Part shown: in pieces, positions 8,167 to 16,283 of the stretch | How the letters are laid out: each line of letters opens with the position of its first letter | How positions within the stretch are numbered: position 1 is the first letter of the stretch | DNA from: UBA5734 sp964528645 | GTDB lineage: Bacteria > Bacillota > Clostridia > Saccharofermentanales > UBA5734 | Reading direction: 5' to 3' | Assembly: GCA_964528645.1 (NCBI GenBank) | Contig: CAZGSR010000025.1 | Location: forward strand, 1-40,871 | Length of the DNA stretch: 40,871 nucleotides | Position numbers and translations under genes: made by a program | The notes under the pieces: model-generated | Seen by the model: only the letters and a program-made list of their open reading frames with translations | The model's database searches: none | Told to the model about the DNA's origin: nothing

Positions 8167-8610
8167 ATGTCTATCCGGGACATTGAGGCACTGGATTGCG
8201 AACTGGCTGTCTATCGCAAAGGATTTTTATCGGTCCATATTGACTTTGCCCGCGGCTACATGACCTGGAGGGAAAGCAATACCTGGACGAATAATTTCAC
8301 GCGCTCCCTGCGACCGGAGCAGATCGAATCCCTGCGCCAGCGCCTGATGTGTTCCCTGGAAAGGATTGACTTGCCGGACATGGCTCACCAGCCAACAGCC
8401 AGCAGCCGGCTCATGACTCAGGAATCACCTGCCAACTGTCCTGCCGCCCTCGCCTGTGACGATTCAAATGGCAAGATCGCCTGGGCCCTATCGTTAAAAA
8501 CACCATCTGGCTATCGCCAGGGCACCGGCAGCGGCTTTTTGCCAGAGGGCTGGCAGGAGCTGAGCCAGACAATCGAGACCGTCAGCCGCCTGCCCTTTTC
8601 ATTCCGTTAA
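8167..8610 (+). CDS. Unrecognised 147-residue protein
   Basis: Small soluble protein without signal peptide or membrane segments. The N-terminal ~60 residues look like a beta-rich unit with aromatic positions (RKGFLSVHIDFARGYMTW) followed by a helix. The middle (about 70–100) is low in structure, and a C-terminal motif GYRQGTGSGFLPEGWQEL follows. The start at ATG 8167 is favoured by GAGG (8158–8161); an upstream TTG at 8116 would put the start right on the promoter. It stands alone between a promoter-like −10 and a terminator, so it is a single-gene unit. I do not recognise the family. Confidence 0.72.
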   Translation: MSIRDIEALDCELAVYRKGFLSVHIDFARGYMTWRESNTWTNNFTRSLRPEQIESLRQRLMCSLERIDLPDMAHQPTASSRLMTQESPANCPAALACDDSNGKIAWALSLKTPSGYRQGTGSGFLPEGWQELSQTIETVSRLPFSFR

Positions 8611-8678
8611 AGCCCTGCCCACACAACTCAGAACCCGGCCACTCCCTCAGGACAAAACCAGATAATCACGGCTTCAGT

Positions 8679-8717
8679 CAGCGCCGCACCCGGACAGGAG
8701 GTGCCGGGGCTGTTTTT
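8679..8717 (+). terminator. Intrinsic terminator
   Basis: CAGCGCCGCACC (8679–8690) folds imperfectly with GGTGCCGGGGCTG (8700–8712) around the loop CGGACAGGA, and TTTTT follows (8713–8717). It ends the 147-residue gene. Confidence 0.8.
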
Positions 8718-8732
8718 ATGCGCGCTGATTTA

Positions 8733-8741
8733 TGCTAGAAT
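8733..8741 (+). promoter_or_regulatory. Extended −10 promoter element
   Basis: TGC followed by TAGAAT (8736–8741) is an extended −10 element placed right after the terminator and 45 nt before the next start codon. It probably drives the membrane protein gene and possibly pyk behind it. Confidence 0.55.
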
Positions 8742-8786
8742 ACAGCCAATGCCGGTGGGCGCAATGACACGCGAAGGTGGTGCGGG

Positions 8787-9389
8787 ATGGACTTTCTCGA
8801 GGGGTATTTGCTCGGTCCGCAATGGAGCGATACAGAGTACGAAACCCATCGCCATGCGGGTTTCCACTTGCTGGTGGGCCTGGTGGCAGCAAGTGCCTTT
8901 GGATTTCTGTTCCTGAGCCCAGACCATGCAGCCCAGTGGATCTGGCCCTGGCCTGTACCAGTCCTGCTCCTCTTGGTCCTGCTCCTGTCAAACCCCTTGC
9001 TCTGCCGCCATTACTACCGGCACAACCGGCTCATCCGGGTGCTGATCCTGGTGGTATTGGCACTCAAATACGCCCTGGCGATCCTGGCGCTGTTTGCAGT
9101 GGCCATGCCGCTGATCCGGATCGACACCAGTCATCTGACCCAGAGCTTGCTCGCCCAGGCCAACGAGTCTATCGCAGACATGACCGACCGGTTCCATGCC
9201 TTGAACAATGCCAGCGCCATGATGTTCGGCATTATCCTGGGCAGCCTTTTAGTCTTGTTGCGTACAGCCCTGGTCATCGCTGTCTGCGTGCTGGTCCCAA
9301 CGTTGTTCCTGCTTGCCGTCCGCTGGATCCAGCGGCTCCTGGACTATGTGATCCGCAAACAGCTGAAATTCGAACCTGAAATGGAATAG
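8787..9389 (+). CDS. Unknown multi-pass membrane protein
   Basis: Protein of 200 residues with four likely membrane segments (about 25–46, 52–70, 85–108 and 145–180), two of them almost pure Leu/Val/Ala. A more polar loop (about 110–140) carries an amphipathic stretch (SLLAQANESIADMTDRFH). The C-terminus is basic then acidic and probably cytosolic. AAGGTGG precedes the ATG. It ends 11 nt before pyk, so co-transcription is likely. I recognise no family and no catalytic motif. Confidence 0.82.
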   Translation: MDFLEGYLLGPQWSDTEYETHRHAGFHLLVGLVAASAFGFLFLSPDHAAQWIWPWPVPVLLLLVLLLSNPLLCRHYYRHNRLIRVLILVVLALKYALAILALFAVAMPLIRIDTSHLTQSLLAQANESIADMTDRFHALNNASAMMFGIILGSLLVLLRTALVIAVCVLVPTLFLLAVRWIQRLLDYVIRKQLKFEPEME

Positions 9390-9400
9390 GAGAACACACC

Positions 9401-11137
9401 ATGCGTAAAACTAAAATCATCTGCACCATGGGCCCCGCTGTTGACCAGGACGATGTCCTGCTCTCCCTGATGCAACGCGGTATGAATGTTGCCCGCCTCA
9501 ATTTCTCCCACGGCTCCCATGAGGAGCACCTTGGCCGTGTCCAGAGGATCAAGAAGCTGCGTGAGCAGCTTAACTTGCCGATCGCCATGCTGCTGGACAC
9601 CAAGGGTCCGGAAATACGCACCGGCAATTTTGCCAATAACCGCATCCAGCTCGAAGAAGGTGCCCTGGTAACTGTGGCTGCGTCCCAGGAGCTGGGCAGC
9701 GAAACCTTCATCCCGGTTTCCTATGCGGACATCCACAAAGACCTTAAGGTCGGCGACCGCATCCTGATCGATGATGGCTTGATCGAGCTGGAGGTCATGG
9801 ACATCGAAAATGAACTGCTCCGCTGTGTAGTCCAGAATGGAGGTCCGGTCTCAAACCACAAGAGCATCAATTTGCCAAATGTTTCGACCAATCTCCCGGC
9901 ATTGACTGAAAAAGACGTCGCCGATATCAAATTCGCAATCGAGCATGGCTTTGACTTCATTGCCGCCTCTTTTGTCCGCAAGGCATCCGACGTGCTCGAG
10001 ATCCGGAAAATCCTGGAAAAGCATAATGGCGAACACCTGCACATCATCGCTAAGATCGAGAATCGTGAAGGTGTGGTCAATTTTGACGAAATCCTCAAAG
10101 TCTCAGACGGCATCATGGTGGCCCGCGGCGACCTCGGAGTTGAGATTCCGATTCAGGAAGTCCCGACCATCCAGAAATCCCTGATCGAGAAATGCTATAA
10201 GGTCGGCAAACCGTCCATCACCGCTACCCAGATGCTGGACTCGATGATGCGCAATCCACGCCCGACCCGGGCTGAAGTTTCCGACGTGGCCAACGCCATT
10301 CTCGATGGTACCAGCGCGATTATGCTTTCTGGCGAAACCGCTGCAGGTAAATACCCTGTGGAAAGCCTGGCCATGATGGACAGCATTGCCCTCCAGACAG
10401 AAAAAACCATCGATTACTGGGGCAATTTCAACAAGGCCAATTACCAGATGATCCCCAGTGTGGCCAATGCAATCAGCCATGCCACCTGCATGACCGCCAT
10501 GGACCTCAAAGCCCGGGCCATCGTCGCAGTCACCCACAGTGGCCGCACCGCCCGCCTGATCTCCCGTTTCCGCCCGGAATGCCCGATCATCGCCACCACC
10601 GTCTCACAGGAATCGTTGCGCCAGCTGTCCCTGTCCTGGGGTGTCTACCCCTTCCTCGTCAGCGAGGTCTTTGCGACCGACGCGATGTTCGAGCTGGGCA
10701 TGAACAAGGCCCTCGAATCGGGTTTTGTCAGCAATGGCGATGTCGTTGTTATCACCGGTGGTACACCGATCGGCATGAGCGGCACCACCAACACCCTCAA
10801 AGTCCAGACCATCGGCCGCTTGCTGGTCGAAGGCAAGGGCATCGGCAAAGGCAATGTCAGCGGAGAAGTGCTCGTCATTGATAACCCGGATGATGTACGC
10901 ATGGCTGATTTGCGGTCGGATTATGTTCTGGTTGCGCGCGATACGGATAATAGCATGGTTAACCTGATGAAAAAGGCCGTCGCCCTGATCGTTGAAGATG
11001 ATGACCCAGGCAGCCACACCGCCACGGTCGGCCTGGCCCTGGACATCCCCGTGGTTTACGCCTGCGAAAATGCCACCAAGATCCTGAAAACCGGCTCGAT
11101 CGTCAGTGTCGATGTCGAGCGCGGTACTGTCAGCTGA
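9401..11137 (+). CDS. pyk: Pyruvate kinase with extra C-terminal PEP-utiliser domain
   Basis: Converts phosphoenolpyruvate and ADP to pyruvate and ATP, the last step of glycolysis. Motifs are LDTKGPEIRTG (65–75), IIAKIENREG (215–224; K218 and E220 are the catalytic-site pair), VARGDLGVEIP (240–250) and TATQMLDSM. At 578 residues it is about 100 longer than the core enzyme. Residues 478–578 form the phosphohistidine-type domain known from Bacillus/Geobacillus pyruvate kinases, with SHT (538–540) at the position of the PPDK histidine motif. E71 in KGPEIRTG suggests a potassium-dependent enzyme. AGGAGA precedes the ATG; htrA follows after 12 nt. Confidence 0.97.
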   Translation: MRKTKIICTMGPAVDQDDVLLSLMQRGMNVARLNFSHGSHEEHLGRVQRIKKLREQLNLPIAMLLDTKGPEIRTGNFANNRIQLEEGALVTVAASQELGSETFIPVSYADIHKDLKVGDRILIDDGLIELEVMDIENELLRCVVQNGGPVSNHKSINLPNVSTNLPALTEKDVADIKFAIEHGFDFIAASFVRKASDVLEIRKILEKHNGEHLHIIAKIENREGVVNFDEILKVSDGIMVARGDLGVEIPIQEVPTIQKSLIEKCYKVGKPSITATQMLDSMMRNPRPTRAEVSDVANAILDGTSAIMLSGETAAGKYPVESLAMMDSIALQTEKTIDYWGNFNKANYQMIPSVANAISHATCMTAMDLKARAIVAVTHSGRTARLISRFRPECPIIATTVSQESLRQLSLSWGVYPFLVSEVFATDAMFELGMNKALESGFVSNGDVVVITGGTPIGMSGTTNTLKVQTIGRLLVEGKGIGKGNVSGEVLVIDNPDDVRMADLRSDYVLVARDTDNSMVNLMKKAVALIVEDDDPGSHTATVGLALDIPVVYACENATKILKTGSIVSVDVERGTVS

Positions 11138-11149
11138 AAAGAGGCCCTT

Positions 11150-12457
11150 ATGCCGTACGATCCCTGGAACCAGGATTCAAAGCCTGGCTCGAACCCGGAC
11201 TACTTTTATCCCCATGGCACTTATGGCAGCAGCCCGGCCGGCGGCCCACAGCCGCCCCGCCGGGGCTCAGGCCGCACCATCGCCCTGGTGGCTGCCTTTC
11301 TGGTCGTGGCCATCCTGTTTTCGGTCCTGACTGGTGTGATCGTTTTTGCGGTACTTAAAAGCCCTGTCCTTGAAGGCCGGTTTGTCTTGCCAACCCTGCC
11401 GACCCGTCCTGAAATCCGCGAACAGACCCAGCCCAGCGACCAGGTCCAGCCACCAGCCAAAGCCACAGAACCAGGTGCGACTGACCAGGAATTTTCCATT
11501 TCCGATCTCACTGATGGCCAGCCCTCTGCCGGCAAAGCCCTGTCGATCGTGGAAATCGCCCGGATTGGCAAGCCTGCTGTCGTCGCGATCAATACTGAAA
11601 CACTCGTCTCGTCCCCCTTTGGTAACACGGGTCTGGTCCCAGCTGCCGGATCTGGGTTTATCCTGACCCGTGATGGCTACATCGTCACCAACCACCATGT
11701 GGTAGCAGGCGCCCGCACCATTTCGGTCGTCCTCGACAATGGCGACACCTACGATGCCGCCTGGGTGGGATCTGACCCAGGCAACGATCTGGCCGTGCTC
11801 AAAATCGACGGCCAGGATCTGCCTACTGTCCGCCTCGGCCAGTCCAGCGATCTCGAGGTGGGTGAGCTGGCCGTAGCCATTGGCAATCCCCTGGGCGAGT
11901 TGAGTGGTACCGTCACAGCAGGTATCATCAGCGCCCTGGACCGGGCCGTCACCATTGACGGCCAGACCCTCTACCTGCTCCAGACGGACGCCGCCATCAA
12001 TGCCGGCAATTCCGGGGGTGCCCTGTTCAATTCTTTTGGGGAAGTGATCGGGATCAATACAGCCAAGAATGCCGGCGCCGGCATCGAGGGCCTGGGTTTT
12101 GCCATCCCGATTGACCACGCCAAGCCGATCATCGAAACAATCATCCGCAGCGGCTCCCTGCCGGGCAAGCCCCGGATCGGCCTTTACACCCAGGACATCG
12201 ATGAAAGCATGGCCGCAGAATATGACCTGCCAGTGGGCGTTTACATCACCCAGGTGGAACCCGGCAGCCCCGCCGATGACGCTGGCCTCAGGCAGGGGGA
12301 TGTGATTGTGGCCATCAACGGCCAGGAAGCCCTGACGACAGCCGCAATCAATGAAATCAAGAACCAGTTCGCCCCCGGTGACCGCATTGACCTGACCATC
12401 ATCCGCGATGGCCGCGAACGGGCCGTCTCTGTCATCCTGGGCGAGGATCTTGCCTGA
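11150..12457 (+). CDS. HtrA/DegP-like membrane-anchored serine protease
   Basis: Trypsin-like protease of 435 residues for extracytoplasmic protein quality control. A Pro/Gly/Tyr-rich cytosolic tail (1–42) is followed by one membrane anchor (43–70), a linker, then the protease domain with catalytic triad H183 (TNHHVV), D213 (GNDLAVLKI) and S288 (INAGNSGGAL). One C-terminal PDZ domain (about 340–430) contains GVYITQVEPGSPADDAGL. This layout is that of Gram-positive HtrA proteins. GAGG precedes the ATG, and the stop overlaps the next ATG, so it is coupled to the unknown membrane protein downstream. Confidence 0.95.
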   Translation: MPYDPWNQDSKPGSNPDYFYPHGTYGSSPAGGPQPPRRGSGRTIALVAAFLVVAILFSVLTGVIVFAVLKSPVLEGRFVLPTLPTRPEIREQTQPSDQVQPPAKATEPGATDQEFSISDLTDGQPSAGKALSIVEIARIGKPAVVAINTETLVSSPFGNTGLVPAAGSGFILTRDGYIVTNHHVVAGARTISVVLDNGDTYDAAWVGSDPGNDLAVLKIDGQDLPTVRLGQSSDLEVGELAVAIGNPLGELSGTVTAGIISALDRAVTIDGQTLYLLQTDAAINAGNSGGALFNSFGEVIGINTAKNAGAGIEGLGFAIPIDHAKPIIETIIRSGSLPGKPRIGLYTQDIDESMAAEYDLPVGVYITQVEPGSPADDAGLRQGDVIVAINGQEALTTAAINEIKNQFAPGDRIDLTIIRDGRERAVSVILGEDLA

Positions 12458-13245
12458 TGCGTGGCTGGCGCCACTGGATCAAGCGAGAGGTCATTATTCC
12501 GGCAAGCATGCTCATCCTGGCAAGCGTGGCTCTGGTCTGGCTTGGCTTGCAGCTGATGCCTCTGCTGGCCCAGCCATCCTTCCGCTGGTTGCTCTATGTC
12601 TTTCTGGCCAGCCTGTTTGTGTTCGCCCTTTTCGCTTATGTGACCTTGCGCCACATTTTATCCACCTACACCCTTGAGCGCTTCGACCCGGGCAATCCGG
12701 AAAGTGTCAAGCGTCTGGCCCGGATGAGCCGGTTCAATTGCCCCGTGTCAGGACTGGAACCGCAGCAGATGGGATCTGCCCTGATCGAGCATCTCCGTTC
12801 GGCTGGGTTCTCGGTCGAAGCCAATCACCCGGTGCTGGGCACTGTCCTGATCCGTTCCCATCCACCGCTCATCCCCTTGCTGGGACGCCCGCGCCATGAC
12901 CGCATCTTCTTGCTCGAAAAATCTCCGCTCAATGTCTTCATCGTTGACTTCACCATCCGGGATGCCCTGCGTTATCTGGTAGCCCAGTCCTCACAGCCTG
13001 CTGACCGCAACCTCCTGCTGCTTCTGACCCAGGAACCTCAACTGCTGGAAGCTGCTTCAGCTGCTGCCGGTGTCGTCAATTTCCTTGGCCGGACAGAGGA
13101 CGGAACACTGGGTGCGTTGTTGTTTGACTGCGTCGGCCACCGTCTCTATTATCCGATCGACCAGACCTTACTGCCCTGGTATTTGCGCCAGTATTTCCGG
13201 CGCATACGCCAGCAACTGGCGGCAGTTGCGACCCGGGAGCGCTGA
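12457..13245 (+). CDS. Unknown protein with two N-terminal membrane segments
   Basis: Protein of 262 residues. Two membrane helices (about 14–36 and 44–66) are followed by a soluble part of nearly 200 residues, presumably cytosolic, with no motif I recognise. It contains an alpha/beta-looking stretch (RHDRIFLLEKSPLNVFIVDF) and ends in a basic Arg-rich tail. The start ATG shares its A with the htrA stop TGA, so translation is coupled to the protease, and a partner role is possible but unproven. rlmI follows after 5 nt. Confidence 0.82.
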   Translation: MRGWRHWIKREVIIPASMLILASVALVWLGLQLMPLLAQPSFRWLLYVFLASLFVFALFAYVTLRHILSTYTLERFDPGNPESVKRLARMSRFNCPVSGLEPQQMGSALIEHLRSAGFSVEANHPVLGTVLIRSHPPLIPLLGRPRHDRIFLLEKSPLNVFIVDFTIRDALRYLVAQSSQPADRNLLLLLTQEPQLLEAASAAAGVVNFLGRTEDGTLGALLFDCVGHRLYYPIDQTLLPWYLRQYFRRIRQQLAAVATRER

Positions 13246-13250
13246 CCATC

Positions 13251-14465
13251 ATGACAAAAGATGCACAGGCCACACTGACTAAAGACACGCCCACCAGCGT
13301 GTCTTTGAAGAACGGTATGCACAAGGCTGTCGCCCAGGGACATCCCTGGGTTTACCGCACCCAGATCGAATCCGTCACAGGCGATCCGTCACCGGGTGAT
13401 GCGGTCACCGTCCTTGATTTCCGTGGCCGCTATCTCGGTGCTGGTTTCTACAACCCCCAGTCCATGATCACAGTCCGGATCCTGACCCAGACGCATGAAC
13501 CAATCACTGCCGACCTGATCGCAAACCGGATCCGGGCAGCCATCGCTTTCCGGCGCCAGTTTTGGCGCCTGGAAACCGACAGCTACCGTCTGGTGTTTGG
13601 CGAGGCCGACCGACTGCCCGGCCTGATTGTCGACCAGTTCGCCCGCACGCTGGTGGTCCAGGTCCTGTCCCTGGGCATGGAACGTTACCTCGATGCCATC
13701 TGTGAGACGCTGATCACAGAGGTCCAGCCCGAACGATTGATCCTGCAACACGAAGAAGCCATCCGGAGTAAAGAAGGGCTGCCCCTGTACCGCCGAGTCT
13801 ATGCCGGTGAGGACCAGACTCAGGAAACCATCCTGGAGAATGGCCTGCGGTTGACCATTGACCTGGCCAGTGGCCAGAAAACCGGCTATTTTCTCGACCA
13901 GAAAGCGAATCATGCCTATCTGCGGCCGTTCGTTCAAGACAAACGAGTGCTCGATTGTTTCACCTATATCGGTGGTTTTGCCCTCAATGCCCTGGCCGGC
14001 GGTGCAACGGAAGTGACAGCGGTCGATGTTTCTGCTGCAGCCATGGACCTGACCGAGCACAACGCCCGGCAAAATGGTTTTGCCGACCGGCTGACCCCCA
14101 TTGTGGCCAATGCGTTTGACTTCCTGCGCGAGCAGGCCCGGGCCAAAGCCAAATATGACGTGATCGTCCTCGATCCACCAGCCTTTGCCAAAAGTCACAG
14201 CGCCCAGGCCGGGGCCGCCCGTGGCTACAAGGAAATCAACCTGAGCGCCTTCAAGATGCTGGAATCGGGCGGGATTCTGGCGACCCATTCCTGTTCGTTC
14301 CACATGCCGGAGGCCTTGTTCCTGGAAACCATCCTCAGTGCGGCCCGGGATGCTCGGCGCACCGTTCGCATCCTTGACATCCGGCGCCAGGATTATGACC
14401 ATCCGGTCCTGGGTGGCTATCCGGAATCGCATTACCTGAAAAGTGTCTGGCTCCAGGTGATTTAG
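13251..14465 (+). CDS. RlmI-like 23S rRNA (cytosine-C5) methyltransferase
   Basis: SAM-dependent RNA methyltransferase of 404 residues. An N-terminal PUA domain (about 15–85, with GHPWVYRTQI and YLGAGFYNP) is followed by a linker domain with FGEADRLPGLIVDQF (116–130), then a Rossmann domain with motif I VLDCFTYIGGFAL (233–245), DPPAFAKS (308–315) and the cysteine of HSCSF (C348). This matches the COG1092 family, which includes RlmI (m5C1962 in E. coli). Orthology to RlmI itself is likely but family paralogues exist. The ribosome binding site is weak (GGGAG well upstream). Member of the pyk–htrA cluster. Confidence 0.9.
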   Translation: MTKDAQATLTKDTPTSVSLKNGMHKAVAQGHPWVYRTQIESVTGDPSPGDAVTVLDFRGRYLGAGFYNPQSMITVRILTQTHEPITADLIANRIRAAIAFRRQFWRLETDSYRLVFGEADRLPGLIVDQFARTLVVQVLSLGMERYLDAICETLITEVQPERLILQHEEAIRSKEGLPLYRRVYAGEDQTQETILENGLRLTIDLASGQKTGYFLDQKANHAYLRPFVQDKRVLDCFTYIGGFALNALAGGATEVTAVDVSAAAMDLTEHNARQNGFADRLTPIVANAFDFLREQARAKAKYDVIVLDPPAFAKSHSAQAGAARGYKEINLSAFKMLESGGILATHSCSFHMPEALFLETILSAARDARRTVRILDIRRQDYDHPVLGGYPESHYLKSVWLQVI

Positions 14466-14478
14466 AAAGGGGATCCAT

Positions 14479-16110
14479 ATGAAAGTGACATTTTTGGGCG
14501 CTGCCCAGACTGTAACCGGTACCTGCTATCTGGTTGAAACTGAAAAAACCTCTTTCCTGATTGACTGTGGCCTGCACCAGGGCCAGCCGCATGAAGAGCG
14601 CCTCAACTACCAGCCTTTTCCCTTCCGGATCGATAAGATCGACTTCCTGCTTCTGTCCCATGCCCACATCGATCACAGCGGCCGGTTGCCCAAGCTTTAC
14701 GCCGAGGGCTACCGCAACCCGATTTATGCCACGAAAGCTACAGTCGATCTGTGCGCGATCATGTTGCCGGATTCTGGCCACATCCAGGAAACGGAGTACA
14801 ATTGGCGCCGGCGCAAGAACAGCCGCTCCGGCCGTCCCGTCGAGGAACCCCTGTACACCATGCAGGACGCCATCGATACCCAGCAACTGTTCCAGTCCAT
14901 CCGCTATGACCAGGAATTGCATCCTGCCGAGGACGTCCGGGTCCGGTATCGCGATGCCGGGCATATCCTGGGATCATCGATCCTGGAGATCTGGATCCAA
15001 GAAAACGGCGGCGAAACCAAACTCGTTTTTTCCGGTGACCTGGGCAATAAGAACATCCCGATCCTCAGAGATCCGACCGTTATCGATGGTGCCGATTACC
15101 TCATCCTCGAATCGACCTATGGTGATCGTCTGCACGACCGGCCCAATCACAAAGTCGACCGCTTTGTCCATGCGATTGAAGAAACGCTGCAAAGGGGTGG
15201 CAATGTGATCATCCCGTCCTTTGCCGTCGGCCGGACCCAGGAACTGATCTATTCCCTGAACAAGGAATATGAAAAATTCGAACGCCAGCGCCGGTTGCTG
15301 CATGACACCCCTGTCTATATCGATAGCCCGCTGGCGATCTCCGCGACCGAGGTGTTCCAGAAAAACACCGACTGCTTTGATGACGAAGCCCGTGCCTACA
15401 TCGAAAGCGGCGATCATCCGCTGGATTTCGACAATTTGCATTTCACGAAGACCGCCGACGAATCCCGCCAGCTCAACGAAGACCCGGACAGCAAGATCAT
15501 CATCTCCGCCAGCGGGATGTGCGAAGCCGGCCGGATCCGCCATCATCTCAAGCATAATCTCTGGCGCAAGGATTCCACGGTCATTTTTGTCGGGTACCAG
15601 GCCCGGGGTACCCTTGGCCGCGCGCTGGTTGATGGCGCAAAGACGGTCCGGATTTTTGGTGAGGAGATCGCCGTCAAAGCCAGGATCGAAATGATCGAGG
15701 GCTTCTCCGGCCATGCTGACAGGGATGGTTTGCTCGAATGGGTCGCCGCCATGAAGCAGAAACCCAAGCGAATCATGCTGGTCCATGGTGAACCCGCTGT
15801 CATCGCCAGCTTCCAGAAAACGATCCGTCACCAGCTTGGCATCACGGCTGTCGCGGCCCAATACAACGAAACGCTCGAACTTGGCCTGCCTGTCCAGCGT
15901 GCCACCGTCGTCGCACCATGCCTGCCAGCGGTCGAGATTACCGAGGCGGTCGAAATGCTCGATGCGATCCGGCTCGATTTCGAGGCCATGATCGAAAAAA
16001 CCAAAAACGAGATCTGCCAAGTCTCACCCAGCGTGCGCTACCAGATGCTGGCCGCCCTCAAAGACCAGCTCACTCAAGCCACCTCCACGATCGTCCAGAA
16101 CCACCAATAG
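14479..16110 (+). CDS. Beta-CASP metallo-beta-lactamase-fold protein (CPSF73-like)
   Basis: Protein of 543 residues. The zinc motif SHAHIDHSG has H61, H63, D65 and H66. Further metal motifs are YRDAGHILGSS and FSGDLG. The beta-CASP part holds ESTYGDR, GGNVIIPSFAVGRTQE, and SASGMCEAGRIRHHL, and GFSGHADRDGLLEW closes the active site. This is the COG1236 family, related to eukaryotic CPSF73 and archaeal/bacterial RNA-cleaving enzymes. It is likely a nuclease acting on RNA, but no substrate is known for bacterial members of this type. The C-terminal ~60 residues (helical) are outside the core. AAGGGG precedes the ATG. The terminator at 16120 ends the operon. Confidence 0.92.
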   Translation: MKVTFLGAAQTVTGTCYLVETEKTSFLIDCGLHQGQPHEERLNYQPFPFRIDKIDFLLLSHAHIDHSGRLPKLYAEGYRNPIYATKATVDLCAIMLPDSGHIQETEYNWRRRKNSRSGRPVEEPLYTMQDAIDTQQLFQSIRYDQELHPAEDVRVRYRDAGHILGSSILEIWIQENGGETKLVFSGDLGNKNIPILRDPTVIDGADYLILESTYGDRLHDRPNHKVDRFVHAIEETLQRGGNVIIPSFAVGRTQELIYSLNKEYEKFERQRRLLHDTPVYIDSPLAISATEVFQKNTDCFDDEARAYIESGDHPLDFDNLHFTKTADESRQLNEDPDSKIIISASGMCEAGRIRHHLKHNLWRKDSTVIFVGYQARGTLGRALVDGAKTVRIFGEEIAVKARIEMIEGFSGHADRDGLLEWVAAMKQKPKRIMLVHGEPAVIASFQKTIRHQLGITAVAAQYNETLELGLPVQRATVVAPCLPAVEITEAVEMLDAIRLDFEAMIEKTKNEICQVSPSVRYQMLAALKDQLTQATSTIVQNHQ

Positions 16111-16119
16111 TCATTTTCA

Positions 16120-16156
16120 GGCAGCCAGACCGGTAAAATCGCTGGCTGCCTTCTTT
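16120..16156 (+). terminator. Intrinsic terminator of the pyk–htrA cluster
   Basis: GGCAGCCAG (16120–16128) pairs perfectly with CTGGCTGCC (16142–16150) and TTCTTT follows. It starts 9 nt after the stop of the beta-CASP gene. Confidence 0.88.
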
Positions 16157-16163
16157 GGACCGT

Positions 16164-16216
16164 CCTGACAACCTGTTATTCATAAAAAGTTTTCAGACCG
16201 GCGCCTGGTTGTCAGG
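16164..16216 (+). promoter_or_regulatory. Long-spaced perfect inverted repeat upstream of the aminomutase
   Basis: CCTGACAACC (16164–16173) and GGTTGTCAGG (16207–16216) are perfect inverted repeats with 33 bases between. The 3' arm is followed by TTTATT. It could be a paired operator, an attenuator-like RNA hairpin in the leader, or a second weak terminator. No clear sigma-70 promoter could be assigned here. Confidence 0.6.
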
Positions 16217-16283
16217 TTTATTAACAAAACGTCGATTTATCCTTGAACCGGTTTTGGTAAGCTGGCATCAGGAGGACCTCACC

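Noticed and set aside
14974..16020. 348-residue − strand frame opposite the beta-CASP gene
   Set aside because: The + strand carries all metal-binding motifs; the − strand frame has no recognisable motif or start site.
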